A DNA stretch of 64,000 nucleotides from Natrinema marinum (GCF_024296685.1 NZ_CP100763.1:2480001-2544000), one strand, 5' to 3'; positions 50,279 to 60,281 are shown, numbered from the stretch's first letter. Numbers and translations are program-made. The notes: a model not told the origin generated them from the letters alone.

Positions 50279-51517
50279 TCAGGAATCGCCGTACCGATAC
50301 CGCAACACGCCACCGGCGACGGCGACGACGAGCCCCCCGGAGGCCAACACGAGGAGTCCGGGGACGTACGACCCTGTGAGATCGCGCAACGTCCCCACGA
50401 GCACCGGACCGAGGAAGCCGCCGATCTCGCCGACGGCGAAGATGAAGCCGACGGCCGTGCCGGTCAGCCGCGCGCCGATCCCCTCGAGGTCCGGCGGGAT
50501 CGCCCGCACGAGCGGGGAGAGGCCGCCGAATCCGAATCCGGTGACGAGGATGCTCCCGAGCAAGAGGAGGCCGACACCGCTCGCGACCACGCCGGAGATG
50601 CCGAGGGCGGCGACGAGCCCGCAACCCATCAGCGCCGTGCGACGAGCGCCGAACCGATCCGCCACTACCGGGATGGTCAGCACGCCGACGACGTTGGCGG
50701 CCACGAGCAGACTCGTGGTCCGACCGGCTCGGTCCGCCGAAAAGCCGCGGGCCTCGAGCAGCGTCGGGAGCCACCCCTGCATTCCGTGGGCGATCAGCAG
50801 GTACATCGTCCCGACGACGACCACGAGCTGCAGCTCACGGTGGGTGAGGACGAGTTTCAGATCCCGGCGGATCGCGGCGAGCGTGAGCGACGAGTCCGCC
50901 GCGTCGGCGTCGTTGGCCGCGCGGTTTCGGGCGTCGATCCCCAACCGCTGTGCGACGACGAACCACAGCAGGCCGTAGCCGACCGCGACGACCCCGCTCC
51001 AGAAGAACAGGTCGCGCCAGCCCCCCAGTAGCGGCCCCAGGATCGGGCGACCGACGGCGAAGGCGCTCGCCGTCCCCGCCGACGCGCCGACGAGGTAGAT
51101 CGAGGAGGGAAAACCGGTTTCGTCGGGCGGAAAGAGCACCGAGACGAGCTTCGGTAATCCGAACGTGATGGCCGTCGCGCCGACGCCGATGAGCAGCGTC
51201 GCACCGAGCAGCGACGGAAAGCCGACGGCGAAGCTGCGGCCGACCTGCGCGACGCCGTAGACCAGCACGCCGGCCGCGAGGCTCCGCCCCGGCCCGACTC
51301 GGTCGACGACCATCCCCGTAAACAGCGCGATCGGGATGTACGTCAGCGGGACCGCCCCCGCGACGACGCCCGCTTGTGTTCCGGAGAGCGCGAGATCGTC
51401 GATGATCGTCGAGAGGTACGCTGGTAGCGAGAACCAGATAAACATCAGGCACGTGTAGCCGAGCGTCCCGACGACGACGGCGGCGTACGCGCGACGACGA
51501 TCCATCCGTTCGGTCAT
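50279..51517 (-). CDS. MFS transporter, CynX/NimT-like
   Basis: 412 residues with twelve predicted helices. The MFS loop motif between helices 2 and 3 reads GMVVDRVGPGRSLAAG and its second-half counterpart is VADRFGARRTALMG. The first helix lies at VVVGTLGYTCLMFIWFSLPA. Small-solute exporters or importers of this family use proton or sodium gradients. The substrate is unknown. It lies 166 bp upstream of the P1B-type ATPase gene on the same strand; a functional link is only possible. Confidence 0.88.
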   Translation of the reverse strand: MTERMDRRRAYAAVVVGTLGYTCLMFIWFSLPAYLSTIIDDLALSGTQAGVVAGAVPLTYIPIALFTGMVVDRVGPGRSLAAGVLVYGVAQVGRSFAVGFPSLLGATLLIGVGATAITFGLPKLVSVLFPPDETGFPSSIYLVGASAGTASAFAVGRPILGPLLGGWRDLFFWSGVVAVGYGLLWFVVAQRLGIDARNRAANDADAADSSLTLAAIRRDLKLVLTHRELQLVVVVGTMYLLIAHGMQGWLPTLLEARGFSADRAGRTTSLLVAANVVGVLTIPVVADRFGARRTALMGCGLVAALGISGVVASGVGLLLLGSILVTGFGFGGLSPLVRAIPPDLEGIGARLTGTAVGFIFAVGEIGGFLGPVLVGTLRDLTGSYVPGLLVLASGGLVVAVAGGVLRYRYGDS

Positions 51518-51683
51518 CCGTCCGTGCGTGGACGGCCCCGGCCCGAGTATCTTGCCGTAGCGGTAGCCTGGCCCGACGACGGCGGTGAGGACGGACTCGT
51601 TTCTATCCGGACGATGTCCGTCGACCCATGACGCCCGCCGAACGGGCGTTCGTAGAGCGCGCTCGAGGGAGAAAACGCACCGG

Positions 51684-54188
51684 TCAGTCGTCGACGAGTG
51701 GCCGTTCGGCGTTGCCGACGATGAGCAGCGCCCCCGTGACGACGGCGGCGGCCGTCACCAGCGGGTTGACGACGCCGAGGACGGCGGCGGGGACGGCGAT
51801 CGCGTTGTAGACGAACGCGAGCCCGACGTTCTGTCGGAGGCGGTCGCGGGCCGTCGTCGCCAGCGCGAACGCGCGCTCGACCGCGGCCAAGTCGTCGTCC
51901 GCGATCGCGATATCGGCCGCGTCGGCGGCGAGGGCGGTGCCGCTGCCAAGCGAGATGCCCAGATCGGCCGCGGCGAGCGCGGGCGCGTCGTTCGTCCCGT
52001 CGCCGACCATCGCGACACGGTTCTCGGCTCGCATCCGCCTGACGGCCGCCGTCTTCGCGTCCGGCGAGACGCCCGCGAAGACGTGATCGACGCCCGGATG
52101 CGCCGCGAAGCTTTCGGCGGCCGCCCCCTCGTCGCCGGTCAGTACGACGACGTCGACGCCGTCCGCATCGAGCGCCGCGACCGTCTCGTCCCACCCCTCG
52201 CGGGGATCGTCGCCGACGATGACGAGCCCCGCCGCCTCGCCGTCGCGGCCGACGACGACCGGGAGCCGGCCGGCCTCGCGGGCGCGCTCGAGTCGCGTCT
52301 CGAGGTCCGCACCGAGCGCCCAGTCGCGCTCCCGAAAGAGATCGGGGTGGCCGACCAGCACCCGCTTCCCGTCGACGGTTCCCTCGACGCCGGTCGCGTG
52401 GGTGTGGAAGTCCTCGACCGCCAAATCGGCGGACGCGGTGGAGCCGCCGTCCGCTCGCGCGTTCTCGCTTCCGTCACCGCTCCCGTCGAAGGCCTCGGCG
52501 ATCGCCGCCGCGGCCGGGTGGGCCGCGCGCTGCTCTAAGGCGGCCGCCGCCTCGAGTACGTCGGCGGGGGCGTCGGCCTCTCGGACGGCCATCTCGCCCG
52601 TGGTGAGCGTTCCGGTCTTGTCGAAGACGACGACATCGACCGCGCGCAGGCGCTCGAAGATCGTCTCGTCGAAGACGACGATCCCGCGCTCGAGGGCGGC
52701 CTGGAGGCTCGCGGCGACGGTGTACGGCGTCGCGAAGCCCAGCGCCCACGGGCTGGCGACCATGATCGTCATGCAGGCGGCCAGCGCGGTCGCCACCGGA
52801 CTCGCACCGAGGAGAAACGAGCCCGCGCCGACGACGACCGCAGCGGCGAGGACGATCGGGACGATAATCGCGGCGTACTCGTTAGCCCGGCGCGTGACGC
52901 CGTGGTCGGCGCTCTGGACGTTCCAGACGACCTGCGTGAGCCGCTCGATGCTGCTGGTCGTCCGCTCGCCGACGTCGACGACCGCCGCGTCGGTGGTGAC
53001 GACCGAACCGCCGATCACCGCGTCGCCCGCGCGTTTCGTGACCGGCAGCGACTCGCCCGTGACGACGGCCTCGTCGACCGCACACTCGCCCTCGGCGAGC
53101 GTCCCGTCGACGGGGATGCGCTCGCCCTCGCGGACGAGCACCCGATCGCTCGACTCGAGGTCGGCGACCGGAATCTCCGTCGTCGAGCCGTCCGACGCGT
53201 ACAGCCGGGCCGTGTCGACCTGCGAGACGGTGAGGTCAGTCAGCCGGTCAGCCGCGCGGCGCTTGATCGTCGACTCGTAGTAGATCGCGCCCATCACGAG
53301 CGCGGCGACGACGATCGTGAGGTCGAAGTAGACATCGGTCCCCCCAAGGACGGAGACGATCGCGGCGTAGACGTACGCGCTACAGATCGTCAGCGCCGCG
53401 AGCAGGTCCGTCGTCGGCCGCCGCAGCTTCAGGCTGACGTACGCGCCCCGGAGCAGCGGGCCGCCGGTCAGGTAGACGATCGCGCCCGTCAGCACGATGA
53501 ACAGGGGGAGATACAGCGAGCCGCTGAAGCCGGTGAACGCGCCCTCGAAGTGTTCGATCGCGCCCCAGTCGGTGAACGCGGTGAGATACATCGGGTAGAA
53601 CACCGCCACGAACGGCAACAGGAGGAACGAGCCGAAGACGACCCCCACCACGTACCGCATCTCGAGCATGTCGTCCGCCCGGCGCTTTCGCAGCCCGGAC
53701 ATCTCGCGGGAGCGACGCGTGCCGCCGCTCTCCTCGTCGGCCGTCGCCTCCTCCCGTAGATAGGCCGTGTAGCCGACCGTGCTCAGCGCGTCCTCGAGCT
53801 CGGCCGGCGAGATTCGCTCCGGATCGTGATCGACCCGGACCGTCTCCGTGACGTAGCTCGCCTCGGCGTCGGCCACGCCCTCGCGGCCCTCGGCGACTTT
53901 CTCGAGGAACGCCTCGCAGGTCGCCGAGTGCATGCCGTCGATCCGGAGGAACGTGCTGGTCGTCGCGTCCGCGTCCCCCTGTCCGTTGGTTCGGTCGTCG
54001 GGACCGCCGATATCGGCCGGCGTACCAGCGTCGCTATCGCCGTCGCTCGTCCCGTACTCGGCGGCGACATCGCGACAGCCGGTCGAACAGAAACCGTCCG
54101 ACTCGAGCCCGTCGTCGGCCGCCGACAGCGCCGTCCCACACAGCCGGCAGCGCTCGTGCCGGTCGCTCTCTGCGCGTCGATCGCTCAC
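51684..54188 (-). CDS. P1B-type (heavy-metal-type) ATPase with altered metal-binding motifs
   Basis: 834 residues. N-terminal TRASH-like zinc site (CRLCGTAL...CSTGC, ~14-44), then an HMA-like domain (~84-150) whose metal motif is GMHSATC instead of GMxCxxC. Membrane helices and the P-type core follow: TGES (~379), phosphorylation site DKTGTLT (~522) and the GDGTNDAPALAAAD hinge. The transmembrane motif, normally CPC, is SPW (ASPWALGFATP, ~481). The FixI/CcoI-like layout (Cys-rich N-terminus plus HMA) fits copper P1B ATPases, but the loss of Cys at both sites makes copper(I) doubtful. Fully intact otherwise. Confidence 0.9.
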   Translation of the reverse strand: MSDRRAESDRHERCRLCGTALSAADDGLESDGFCSTGCRDVAAEYGTSDGDSDAGTPADIGGPDDRTNGQGDADATTSTFLRIDGMHSATCEAFLEKVAEGREGVADAEASYVTETVRVDHDPERISPAELEDALSTVGYTAYLREEATADEESGGTRRSREMSGLRKRRADDMLEMRYVVGVVFGSFLLLPFVAVFYPMYLTAFTDWGAIEHFEGAFTGFSGSLYLPLFIVLTGAIVYLTGGPLLRGAYVSLKLRRPTTDLLAALTICSAYVYAAIVSVLGGTDVYFDLTIVVAALVMGAIYYESTIKRRAADRLTDLTVSQVDTARLYASDGSTTEIPVADLESSDRVLVREGERIPVDGTLAEGECAVDEAVVTGESLPVTKRAGDAVIGGSVVTTDAAVVDVGERTTSSIERLTQVVWNVQSADHGVTRRANEYAAIIVPIVLAAAVVVGAGSFLLGASPVATALAACMTIMVASPWALGFATPYTVAASLQAALERGIVVFDETIFERLRAVDVVVFDKTGTLTTGEMAVREADAPADVLEAAAALEQRAAHPAAAAIAEAFDGSGDGSENARADGGSTASADLAVEDFHTHATGVEGTVDGKRVLVGHPDLFRERDWALGADLETRLERAREAGRLPVVVGRDGEAAGLVIVGDDPREGWDETVAALDADGVDVVVLTGDEGAAAESFAAHPGVDHVFAGVSPDAKTAAVRRMRAENRVAMVGDGTNDAPALAAADLGISLGSGTALAADAADIAIADDDLAAVERAFALATTARDRLRQNVGLAFVYNAIAVPAAVLGVVNPLVTAAAVVTGALLIVGNAERPLVDD

Positions 54189-54278
54189 GGTCGTCGCTCC
54201 GGGTTCGACGGCAATAACAGTGACCGATCCGGTCGCTCGCCGAGCACGGCGTCGACCCGATGGGTCCGACCCGGTCCG

Positions 54279-55406
54279 TCACGTCGTGTCCAGATCGAGC
54301 CGCGAGAACGACCACGCGTCGATCGAACTCGACTCGAGACCGATCCCGTCACCGAGATCGCGCGCGAGGAGCGTCCGCGCGGTCGGCTGGAGCAGCGCCG
54401 ACAGCGGCAAGCGCGTGTCCGGATAGAAGCGAAATCGCAGGGGCGCCGGCAGCGTCTCGCCGAACGCCTCGACGTAGCCGCGGTCCGCGTGGTCGTCGAG
54501 CGCCGCCGCGAGCAGGCGTTCTATCGCCGCCCCCGCCTCGAGCGTCCGCGGGAGCGTCTCGACGACGCGGGTGTACGCGTCGGTGCTCGAGGTGACGAGC
54601 GCGGCGACGGGCTCGTCGTCCCGCCGGGCAACGTAAGCCGCGTACGTCCGCGCAGGGTTGGCGAACCGCCAGCGGTAGAACGCGGCGGTGCGGTTCGTGT
54701 GGATCGCGTCGGGGATCGAACGCCGGTAGACCGTCTCGAGGATCTCGGGCGGCGGCGTCTCGTGGCGTTCGATCTCGAGGTCGCCGTCGGCGCCGACGAG
54801 CAGCCGGTCGCCGGCCCGGTGGGAGGTCGCGATCGCACCCTCGAGAGCGTCCGCGAGCGCGGCGATCCGCCGGCCGTCGGCCGCTCGCGGGTCGGTAGCG
54901 GGCGACGACGGGCCGGCGTCGGTTCGATCCTCGAGGACGCTGACGGGGTTTTGCGGGCGGTAGTAGGCCGGTACCGTTCCGATCTCTTTCCAGCCGTGTG
55001 CGAGGTTGCCGGGTTTCGAGTGCTCGTTGGGGAAGTTGAAGAAAAACGACGGCTGGCCGGTGCGATAGCGCTCGATGGCGTGCTCGTTCATCCGGCCGAA
55101 CAGGCCCTGACCGCGATGGTCGGCGTGGATCATCGTATCACAGGGCTGGAACGCGGTCCGAACGACGCCGCTGAGCCGCATCTCCTGGGCGAAAAACGAC
55201 CGGAAGCCGACCGGCTCGCCGCCGACGGTCGCGGCGACGATCGGGACGTGATCAACGTAGGGGTTCTCGCGGAACTTCCAGCGAAACCAGTCGGCGCTTC
55301 TCTCGTGACCGAACACGGTCTCGTACAGCGACAAGAACGCCGCTCTATCGGCGGGTGCGAACGCGCGGACGGTCTGTCGCGTCGCCGCTCGTGGTGACGT
55401 GCTCAT
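54279..55406 (-). CDS. GNAT-family N-acetyltransferase (two-domain)
   Basis: 375 residues from MSTSPRAATRQTVRAF (ATG complement of 55404-55406); the open frame extends upstream but the extra part is Arg-rich. The N-terminal GNAT domain shows FHGQ-like CoA loop ADHRGQGLFGRMNEHAI (~117-133) and RSFFAQEMRL. The second half (~190-375) has a weaker GNAT-like pattern with YRRSIPDAIHTNRTAAFYRW. Such double GNAT proteins in haloarchaea often modify sugars or amines. Substrate unknown. No operon partner. Confidence 0.75.
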   Translation of the reverse strand: MSTSPRAATRQTVRAFAPADRAAFLSLYETVFGHERSADWFRWKFRENPYVDHVPIVAATVGGEPVGFRSFFAQEMRLSGVVRTAFQPCDTMIHADHRGQGLFGRMNEHAIERYRTGQPSFFFNFPNEHSKPGNLAHGWKEIGTVPAYYRPQNPVSVLEDRTDAGPSSPATDPRAADGRRIAALADALEGAIATSHRAGDRLLVGADGDLEIERHETPPPEILETVYRRSIPDAIHTNRTAAFYRWRFANPARTYAAYVARRDDEPVAALVTSSTDAYTRVVETLPRTLEAGAAIERLLAAALDDHADRGYVEAFGETLPAPLRFRFYPDTRLPLSALLQPTARTLLARDLGDGIGLESSSIDAWSFSRLDLDTT

Positions 55407-55671
55407 AGTCGAGGCCGTTTCACGCCCGGCTGCGAGGCGAACTCGAGCGACCCGCAGCGTGGCTGTGACGCGTGGGCCTTCGCCCGAGATGGGAATACCA
55501 GTTGGCCCTGAATACGCCGATTTCGACAGGTTCGCGGACTGTTCCGCGAATCCGACTATCAGCCGATCGTATCTTCGGTGGCGGACGAGAGGGGAAGAAA
55601 TCGACCGGTAGGGGAGGAATGGTTTCGCAGCTGAGAAGGAGCGGCCGTGGGCCGATCGTGCCGGGATCGCG

Positions 55672-56994
55672 TCAGCGCCGCTCGAGGACCGTCCCATCCA
55701 CGCCGACTGCCACCGCCTGCTCACCGTCCGAATCGACCGAGACGGCCAACAGCGACGCCGGCGCGTCCGCGTCCGCTCGCTCCCAATCCGCTGTGTCGGT
55801 TCGCTCGTAGATTCCCCCGTCGGCGCTGCAGGCGACCGTCTCTCCATCGCGGCGGGCCAGCCCCGGCAGCGCGCCGTCGGCGACCCGCTCCGGCGTCCAC
55901 GTTCCGCCGCCGTAGCGGTGGACGACACCGTCGTCCGCGCTCACCAGACAGTCCTCGCGGCCGCGCGTCGCGACGGCCTCGAGCGTCCCCTCTGCATCGA
56001 CCGGCCCGATCTCCTCGAACGAGCGGCCGCCGTCGGTCGTCTCGAAGACGCCGTCGTTCGTATCACAGCAGTAGCCGACCGCGGCGTCCGCGAGGGCGAC
56101 CGCGTTCAGGCTCGAGCCGCCGCCGGGCGCGACCGGCTCGCTCCAGGAGAGGTCGCCGTCGCGATAGCGGCCGCGACAGACCGCGCCGGAGCCGGTGATC
56201 AGGAGGATCGTCTCGTCGCCGCCGGTCCCGCCGACGGCGATGCCCAGCCAGTTGTCGGTGATCCCCGTGGGCGCCGTAAAGTCCGTGTGCCGGCCGCTGT
56301 CGGCCTCGAGCCGGGCCACCGCGCCGCCGTCGCCCGCGATCCAGACCGCGTCGCCGTCTGCGGTCGCGTCGACGCCGCGGAGGTCGGCCCCCGAAGCGGC
56401 CGGCCCGTCCTCGAGGACGACCGACCACTCTCGCGCGTCGCCGTCCGCAGCGGTTCCCTCATCGGTGAGGGTCACGCCGCCGTCACCGACCGCGTAGACC
56501 GCGCCGCCGTCGGTGACGGTAACGTCTCGAAGCGTCGTCTCGGTCGGCGCGTCGGCGACGCGCCATACGAGGGACCGGTCGGCCGGGGAGACGGTAGCTG
56601 CGCTGTCAGCCGGCGTTTCGGCAGCCGCGCTGTCGGCCGTCGTTTCGGCCCCTGCCCCGTCGTCCGTTACCGCGGTCAACCCACGGTCGGCCGTCGACAC
56701 GTGGGGTTTGCGCGCTCCCGGTGTCGTGTCCGTCCCGCGGTCGTTCGGAGTCGCGCGATCGACGCTGTTCCCCGGATCGACGCCGTCGATATCGGCCAGC
56801 GGCCGCCGGAGGTACAGTACGAGCGGCGGCAGCACGTACGCGGCGATCGCGAGGACGGCGAACCAACGGTTGACGAACGTCAGCGTCCCGAACGCGGTCA
56901 GTCCGGCCGTCGCGACCCCGTGGACCCACGTCTTCGCGTAGCGACGGAAGAAGGGGACGAACCCGTCGGCGGAGCGCGCGTCGTGGGTAGCCAT
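55672..56994 (-). CDS. Membrane-anchored beta-propeller (BNR/YCF48-like) protein
   Basis: 440 residues from MATHDARSADGFVPFF (ATG complement of 56992-56994). Two N-terminal hydrophobic helices (~25-65) are followed by a linker and repeated units of the kind AVGDGGVTLTDEG, WIAGDGGAVARLEAD, NDGVFETTDGGRSFEEIG and SADDGVVHRYGGGTW. These are BNR/YCF48-like blades, about six or seven, making a beta-propeller outside the membrane. YCF48-like propellers often aid assembly of membrane complexes. The role here is unknown. Confidence 0.72.
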   Translation of the reverse strand: MATHDARSADGFVPFFRRYAKTWVHGVATAGLTAFGTLTFVNRWFAVLAIAAYVLPPLVLYLRRPLADIDGVDPGNSVDRATPNDRGTDTTPGARKPHVSTADRGLTAVTDDGAGAETTADSAAAETPADSAATVSPADRSLVWRVADAPTETTLRDVTVTDGGAVYAVGDGGVTLTDEGTAADGDAREWSVVLEDGPAASGADLRGVDATADGDAVWIAGDGGAVARLEADSGRHTDFTAPTGITDNWLGIAVGGTGGDETILLITGSGAVCRGRYRDGDLSWSEPVAPGGGSSLNAVALADAAVGYCCDTNDGVFETTDGGRSFEEIGPVDAEGTLEAVATRGREDCLVSADDGVVHRYGGGTWTPERVADGALPGLARRDGETVACSADGGIYERTDTADWERADADAPASLLAVSVDSDGEQAVAVGVDGTVLERR

Positions 56995-57198
56995 CGGTCG
57001 AGCGAGGTACTGCGTTGGCGCACCTACCCGACTGGCGAGCAAAAGCGTGTTGCCGGCATCCGACCGCCGAAACCGGTCCGAACCTCGAGTGACGGCTCGA
57101 GCAGTTCGTCGATCGAACCGAGGTCCCCACCGGTCGGCAATCCGCTCAGACAGTCGGAGCGAGCAACTGCCGACATCGGTGGCTGAGCGGAGGTCGCG

Positions 57199-57495
57199 CT
57201 ATCGGCGGCGAGGGACGGTCTCGAGCGAGAGGGTAAGAACACCGTTGTTGTAAACTCCCTCGCGGTCGGCACCGAAGGCGAGGCCGCGGGGAAGCGGCGT
57301 GACGGTCCGCTCGGCAACGTCGTCGCCGCGAGCGACTGTGATCCGGAGGCGTCTCGGGCCGGCCTCGACCGTCAGATCGTCGACGGTCGCAGGGGCAACG
57401 TCGACGGTGATGCGCAGTCGGTCGGCCGGGCCGTCGTAGACGACCTGCGTCGGATACGGAAACGACGTCGTTTCGGGAGGCGAAGTGGAGGACAC
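57199..57495 (-). CDS. Hsp20/alpha-crystallin-like small protein
   Basis: 98 residues from a GTG (complement of 57493-57495, VSSTSPPETTSFPYPTQVV); upstream alternatives are Arg/Ser-rich and less likely. The core (VVYDGPADRLRITVDVAPAT, VDDLTVEAGPRRLRITVARG) and the closing YNNGVLTLSLETV fit the alpha-crystallin strand pattern, with the final strand of type NGVLxLxLP. It lacks an obvious C-terminal IxI motif. Similar small Hsp20-like proteins occur in haloarchaea and in gas-vesicle operons. No gvp gene is nearby. Confidence 0.6.
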   Translation of the reverse strand: MSSTSPPETTSFPYPTQVVYDGPADRLRITVDVAPATVDDLTVEAGPRRLRITVARGDDVAERTVTPLPRGLAFGADREGVYNNGVLTLSLETVPRRR

Positions 57496-57670
57496 GGAGG
57501 GTAATCTCGACCGCGATCGGAAACGCATCCGGCTGGACAGCTGTACGATTGATATAGACACCCACAGTCTGCCCGATTTCGGTCGGTCAGGAGATCACGG
57601 AGCGCCACCGGTGTGCTCACACGCGCTGGCGAGACGACGCCCGAGACAGACATCGGCTCCCCCGGTCGCC

Positions 57671-59194
57671 TCAGAGATAGCCGAGATCCGCCAGCCGCTC
57701 TTTGGTCCCCTCGCGCATCGATACCTCGCCCGTCTCGTCTGCCGCCGAGAACGGCTCGAAGCGCTCCTCGAGCCGCCGTCGGAGCGTCCGCACCGTTTCG
57801 GGCCGGTCGTCGCTGATGTCGTCGCGTTCGAACGGGTCGGTCGAGACGCGATGGAGGCGCTCGAAGCCGTCGTCGCCGCGGACGTACTTGTACTCGTCCG
57901 TCCGGACCGCTCGCAGCCGCCGGTCGAACGCGCGGACGCGGTCCGGGATCTCGCCGAAACGGGCCTCGAGGCGCTCGATCGAGGGCTGCGGGGCAACGTA
58001 CTCGGCGAAGACGGCGTCGCGGGGTTCGGCGTCGGAATCGGGGTGAAACGACCGGCTCGACCACTGCTCGCGAAGTTCGGGGTCGTCGATGCCGACGCTC
58101 TCGAGCAACGTGGCGGGGAGATCGAGCAACTGGACGAGGTCGTCGCGCCGGCCGCCGCCGGTGAAGGGGCCGCCGTGACAGACCAGCGGGACGTGGAGGA
58201 GCGTGTCGTAGAGGTTGTACTGGTGGCCGAAGAAGCCGTGTTCGCCGACGTGTTCGCCGTGGTCGCCACAGACGACGAACAGGGTGTCTTCCCACTCGCC
58301 GGCCGCCTCGAGGGCGGTCCGGAGTCGACCGACCTGCTGGTCGACGTACGCGAGTTCGGCCCGATAGAGCCCGCGGAGCATGGCGAACTCGCGGTCGGAG
58401 ATGTCGTAGTCCTCGCAGTCGTAGGCGCGCGGATCTTGCCTGATCGATGCCGCGTCCTCGTAGTCGGCACCATCTGGAAGGAACCGCTCGGCGTACTCCC
58501 GCGGGGGATCGTACTGGACGTGGGGTTCGATGAAGTTACAGAACAGAAAAAACGGGCTATCGTCGTCGCGGTCGGCGAGCCAGTCGGCGACCCAGTCCGT
58601 CGATCGATCGGCCCCGTCGTCGCCGGCCGGCTGGAAGAACTCGCTGTAGAGGATGTTGGCCGCGTTGACGACGGGATTGCCGTCGAAAAGCCGGTTTCGG
58701 GTTGCCTCGAGCTTCTCGCGGAGGTCCTCGCCGCGGACGACTGCACCCATATCGGCGTCGGACTGGATGTACTGCCAGCCCTTGCGGAGGTCGTCGAACC
58801 CGCGGTCGAAGCCGAACTCCTCGGTGATCCAAGTGTTGTTCGAGACGCCGATCGTCCGAAAGCCGGCGTCGTCGAACGCCTCGGGGAGCGTCCGGAGGTC
58901 GTCGTCGAGGTAGGTGTGGCCGCCGTGAGTGCCGTGTTCGGAGGGAAAGGTACCGGTGAAAAACGACGCGTGGGAGGGGAGCGTCCAGGGGGCGGTCGCG
59001 AACGCGTTCTCGAGTGCGGTCCCTTCGTCGGCGAGACGCGTCAGGGTCGGCGTCGGATCCGCGTCGACGGTCCGCGGAGTCGCAGAAACGATGTCTCCGC
59101 CAACACTTTTCGCCCGAGCCGTATCGAGAACGACGAGAACGACGTTCCGCACAGTACGATGTGACTCGTCGTCACGTCCGTTGGAATCCGACAT
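57671..59194 (-). CDS. Sulfatase-fold hydrolase/transferase with Thr at the nucleophile position
   Basis: 507 residues from MSDSNGRDDESHRTV (ATG complement of 59192-59194). Alkaline-phosphatase-superfamily core: NVVLVVLDTARAKSV (metal Asp), ATAPWTLPSHASFFTGTFPS (~66-85), VCGDHGEHVGEHGFFGHQ and YDTLLHVPLVCHGG. In true sulfatases the region reads C/S-x-P-S-R; here it reads Thr71-L-P-S-H, as in related phosphoethanolamine or phosphoglycerol transferases, so formylglycine-type sulfatase activity is unlikely. No signal peptide is evident. No carbohydrate gene cluster is next to it. Confidence 0.8.
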   Translation of the reverse strand: MSDSNGRDDESHRTVRNVVLVVLDTARAKSVGGDIVSATPRTVDADPTPTLTRLADEGTALENAFATAPWTLPSHASFFTGTFPSEHGTHGGHTYLDDDLRTLPEAFDDAGFRTIGVSNNTWITEEFGFDRGFDDLRKGWQYIQSDADMGAVVRGEDLREKLEATRNRLFDGNPVVNAANILYSEFFQPAGDDGADRSTDWVADWLADRDDDSPFFLFCNFIEPHVQYDPPREYAERFLPDGADYEDAASIRQDPRAYDCEDYDISDREFAMLRGLYRAELAYVDQQVGRLRTALEAAGEWEDTLFVVCGDHGEHVGEHGFFGHQYNLYDTLLHVPLVCHGGPFTGGGRRDDLVQLLDLPATLLESVGIDDPELREQWSSRSFHPDSDAEPRDAVFAEYVAPQPSIERLEARFGEIPDRVRAFDRRLRAVRTDEYKYVRGDDGFERLHRVSTDPFERDDISDDRPETVRTLRRRLEERFEPFSAADETGEVSMREGTKERLADLGYL

Positions 59195-59483
59195 GATACG
59201 GTACTTCCACGCCACGCGGGGAAGGTCACAGGCCCGGAGTATGCAGGGCCATAATTGGATATGGCGGCCGTTCCCCGGTGAGCGCGTCCGTTCGCGAGGG
59301 GGGCGCTGGTCGGCGGCCCCTGTGACCGACGCGAGCGCGAACGGCGGTGTTCAGTTGCCGGTCGAATCTTCATCTGACCGGACCGCGTACATCCCGTGAG
59401 TGACGCCTGCGTCCGCCACGATCGGTCCCGTGTCGAGCCGTTCGATGGTGGCACCGCCAGCGCTGTCGCTCGGAGGCTTTCCG

Positions 59484-60281
59484 ATGACCGAGTACCACGA
59501 TCACGACGCAGCGACGAACGAGTCGATAGACGAATTTCTCGAGCGCGAGCAACGCGAGGAGCCGGCGGCACCGATCGAGAGCGCGACCGCGGCGGCAGCC
59601 GACGCACACGAGCGCGGAACGCTCCCGCTGGTCGGCGGCGGGCTCTTGCTCGCGGCCGCGATCCGGTCACTGGCCGCGAACCGGCCGCGGGCGATCCCCC
59701 TGGGTATCGCCGGTTCCGGCCTGATCGGGTACGGGCTCCGGAAGCGGCGTTCGAGCCGCGAGGAGGAAGCGAGCGGCCCGCCAACTGTTGCGGACGGCAT
59801 CGAGGACAAGGAGACCTCGGACGAGGCCAGCGCCGCCGCCGAGCGCGTCGACGCCGGCCGCGTCTCCGAGATCGAGCCCGACGGCGAGATCGCCGCGGAG
59901 CCCGCGATCGACGAGGCCGAACCCGGTGACTCGGAGATCGAGTTCACCGACGAACACGACCGCAGCGAACCGCGCTCGAGCCCGACCCTCGAGAGCGAGA
60001 CGGACGAGGACCCGCGACGCGAAACGGAGGCCGACGAGATCGAGATCGACGTCTCCGATCCGGCGATGGCCGAAGAGGAGAGCGAGGCGACGGGACCGGA
60101 CCCCGAACAGGCCCAGCCGACCCGGACCGAGGACACCGAACCGGAGGAAAGCCCCGCCGAGGACGCCTCGCACATGAAGGTGGATCCGCCGGACGGGGAC
60201 GAAGACGCGGCGTCGACGGACGATGAGGAGACCACCGCCGGAGACGACGAGAGCGGCGACGTGGACGAGCACGACAGCTGA
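59484..60281 (+). CDS. Acidic low-complexity protein with short hydrophobic segment
   Basis: 265 residues from ATG 59484, set by GGAGG at 59472-59476 (7 nt upstream). Residues ~45-85 contain a hydrophobic stretch (TLPLVGGGLLLAAAIRSLAA, then PLGIAGSGLIGYGLRKR), which looks like a membrane hairpin. The remaining ~180 residues are almost wholly Asp, Glu, Ala, Ser and Thr with no fold visible. It may be an anchored, disordered haloarchaeal protein. Function unknown. Confidence 0.65.
   Translation: MTEYHDHDAATNESIDEFLEREQREEPAAPIESATAAAADAHERGTLPLVGGGLLLAAAIRSLAANRPRAIPLGIAGSGLIGYGLRKRRSSREEEASGPPTVADGIEDKETSDEASAAAERVDAGRVSEIEPDGEIAAEPAIDEAEPGDSEIEFTDEHDRSEPRSSPTLESETDEDPRRETEADEIEIDVSDPAMAEEESEATGPDPEQAQPTRTEDTEPEESPAEDASHMKVDPPDGDEDAASTDDEETTAGDDESGDVDEHDS

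Noticed and set aside
53826-55397. 523-codon plus-strand frame opposite the P1B ATPase and the GNAT gene
   Set aside because: It is a mirror of two well-supported genes, is rich in Arg and Val, and lacks any domain.
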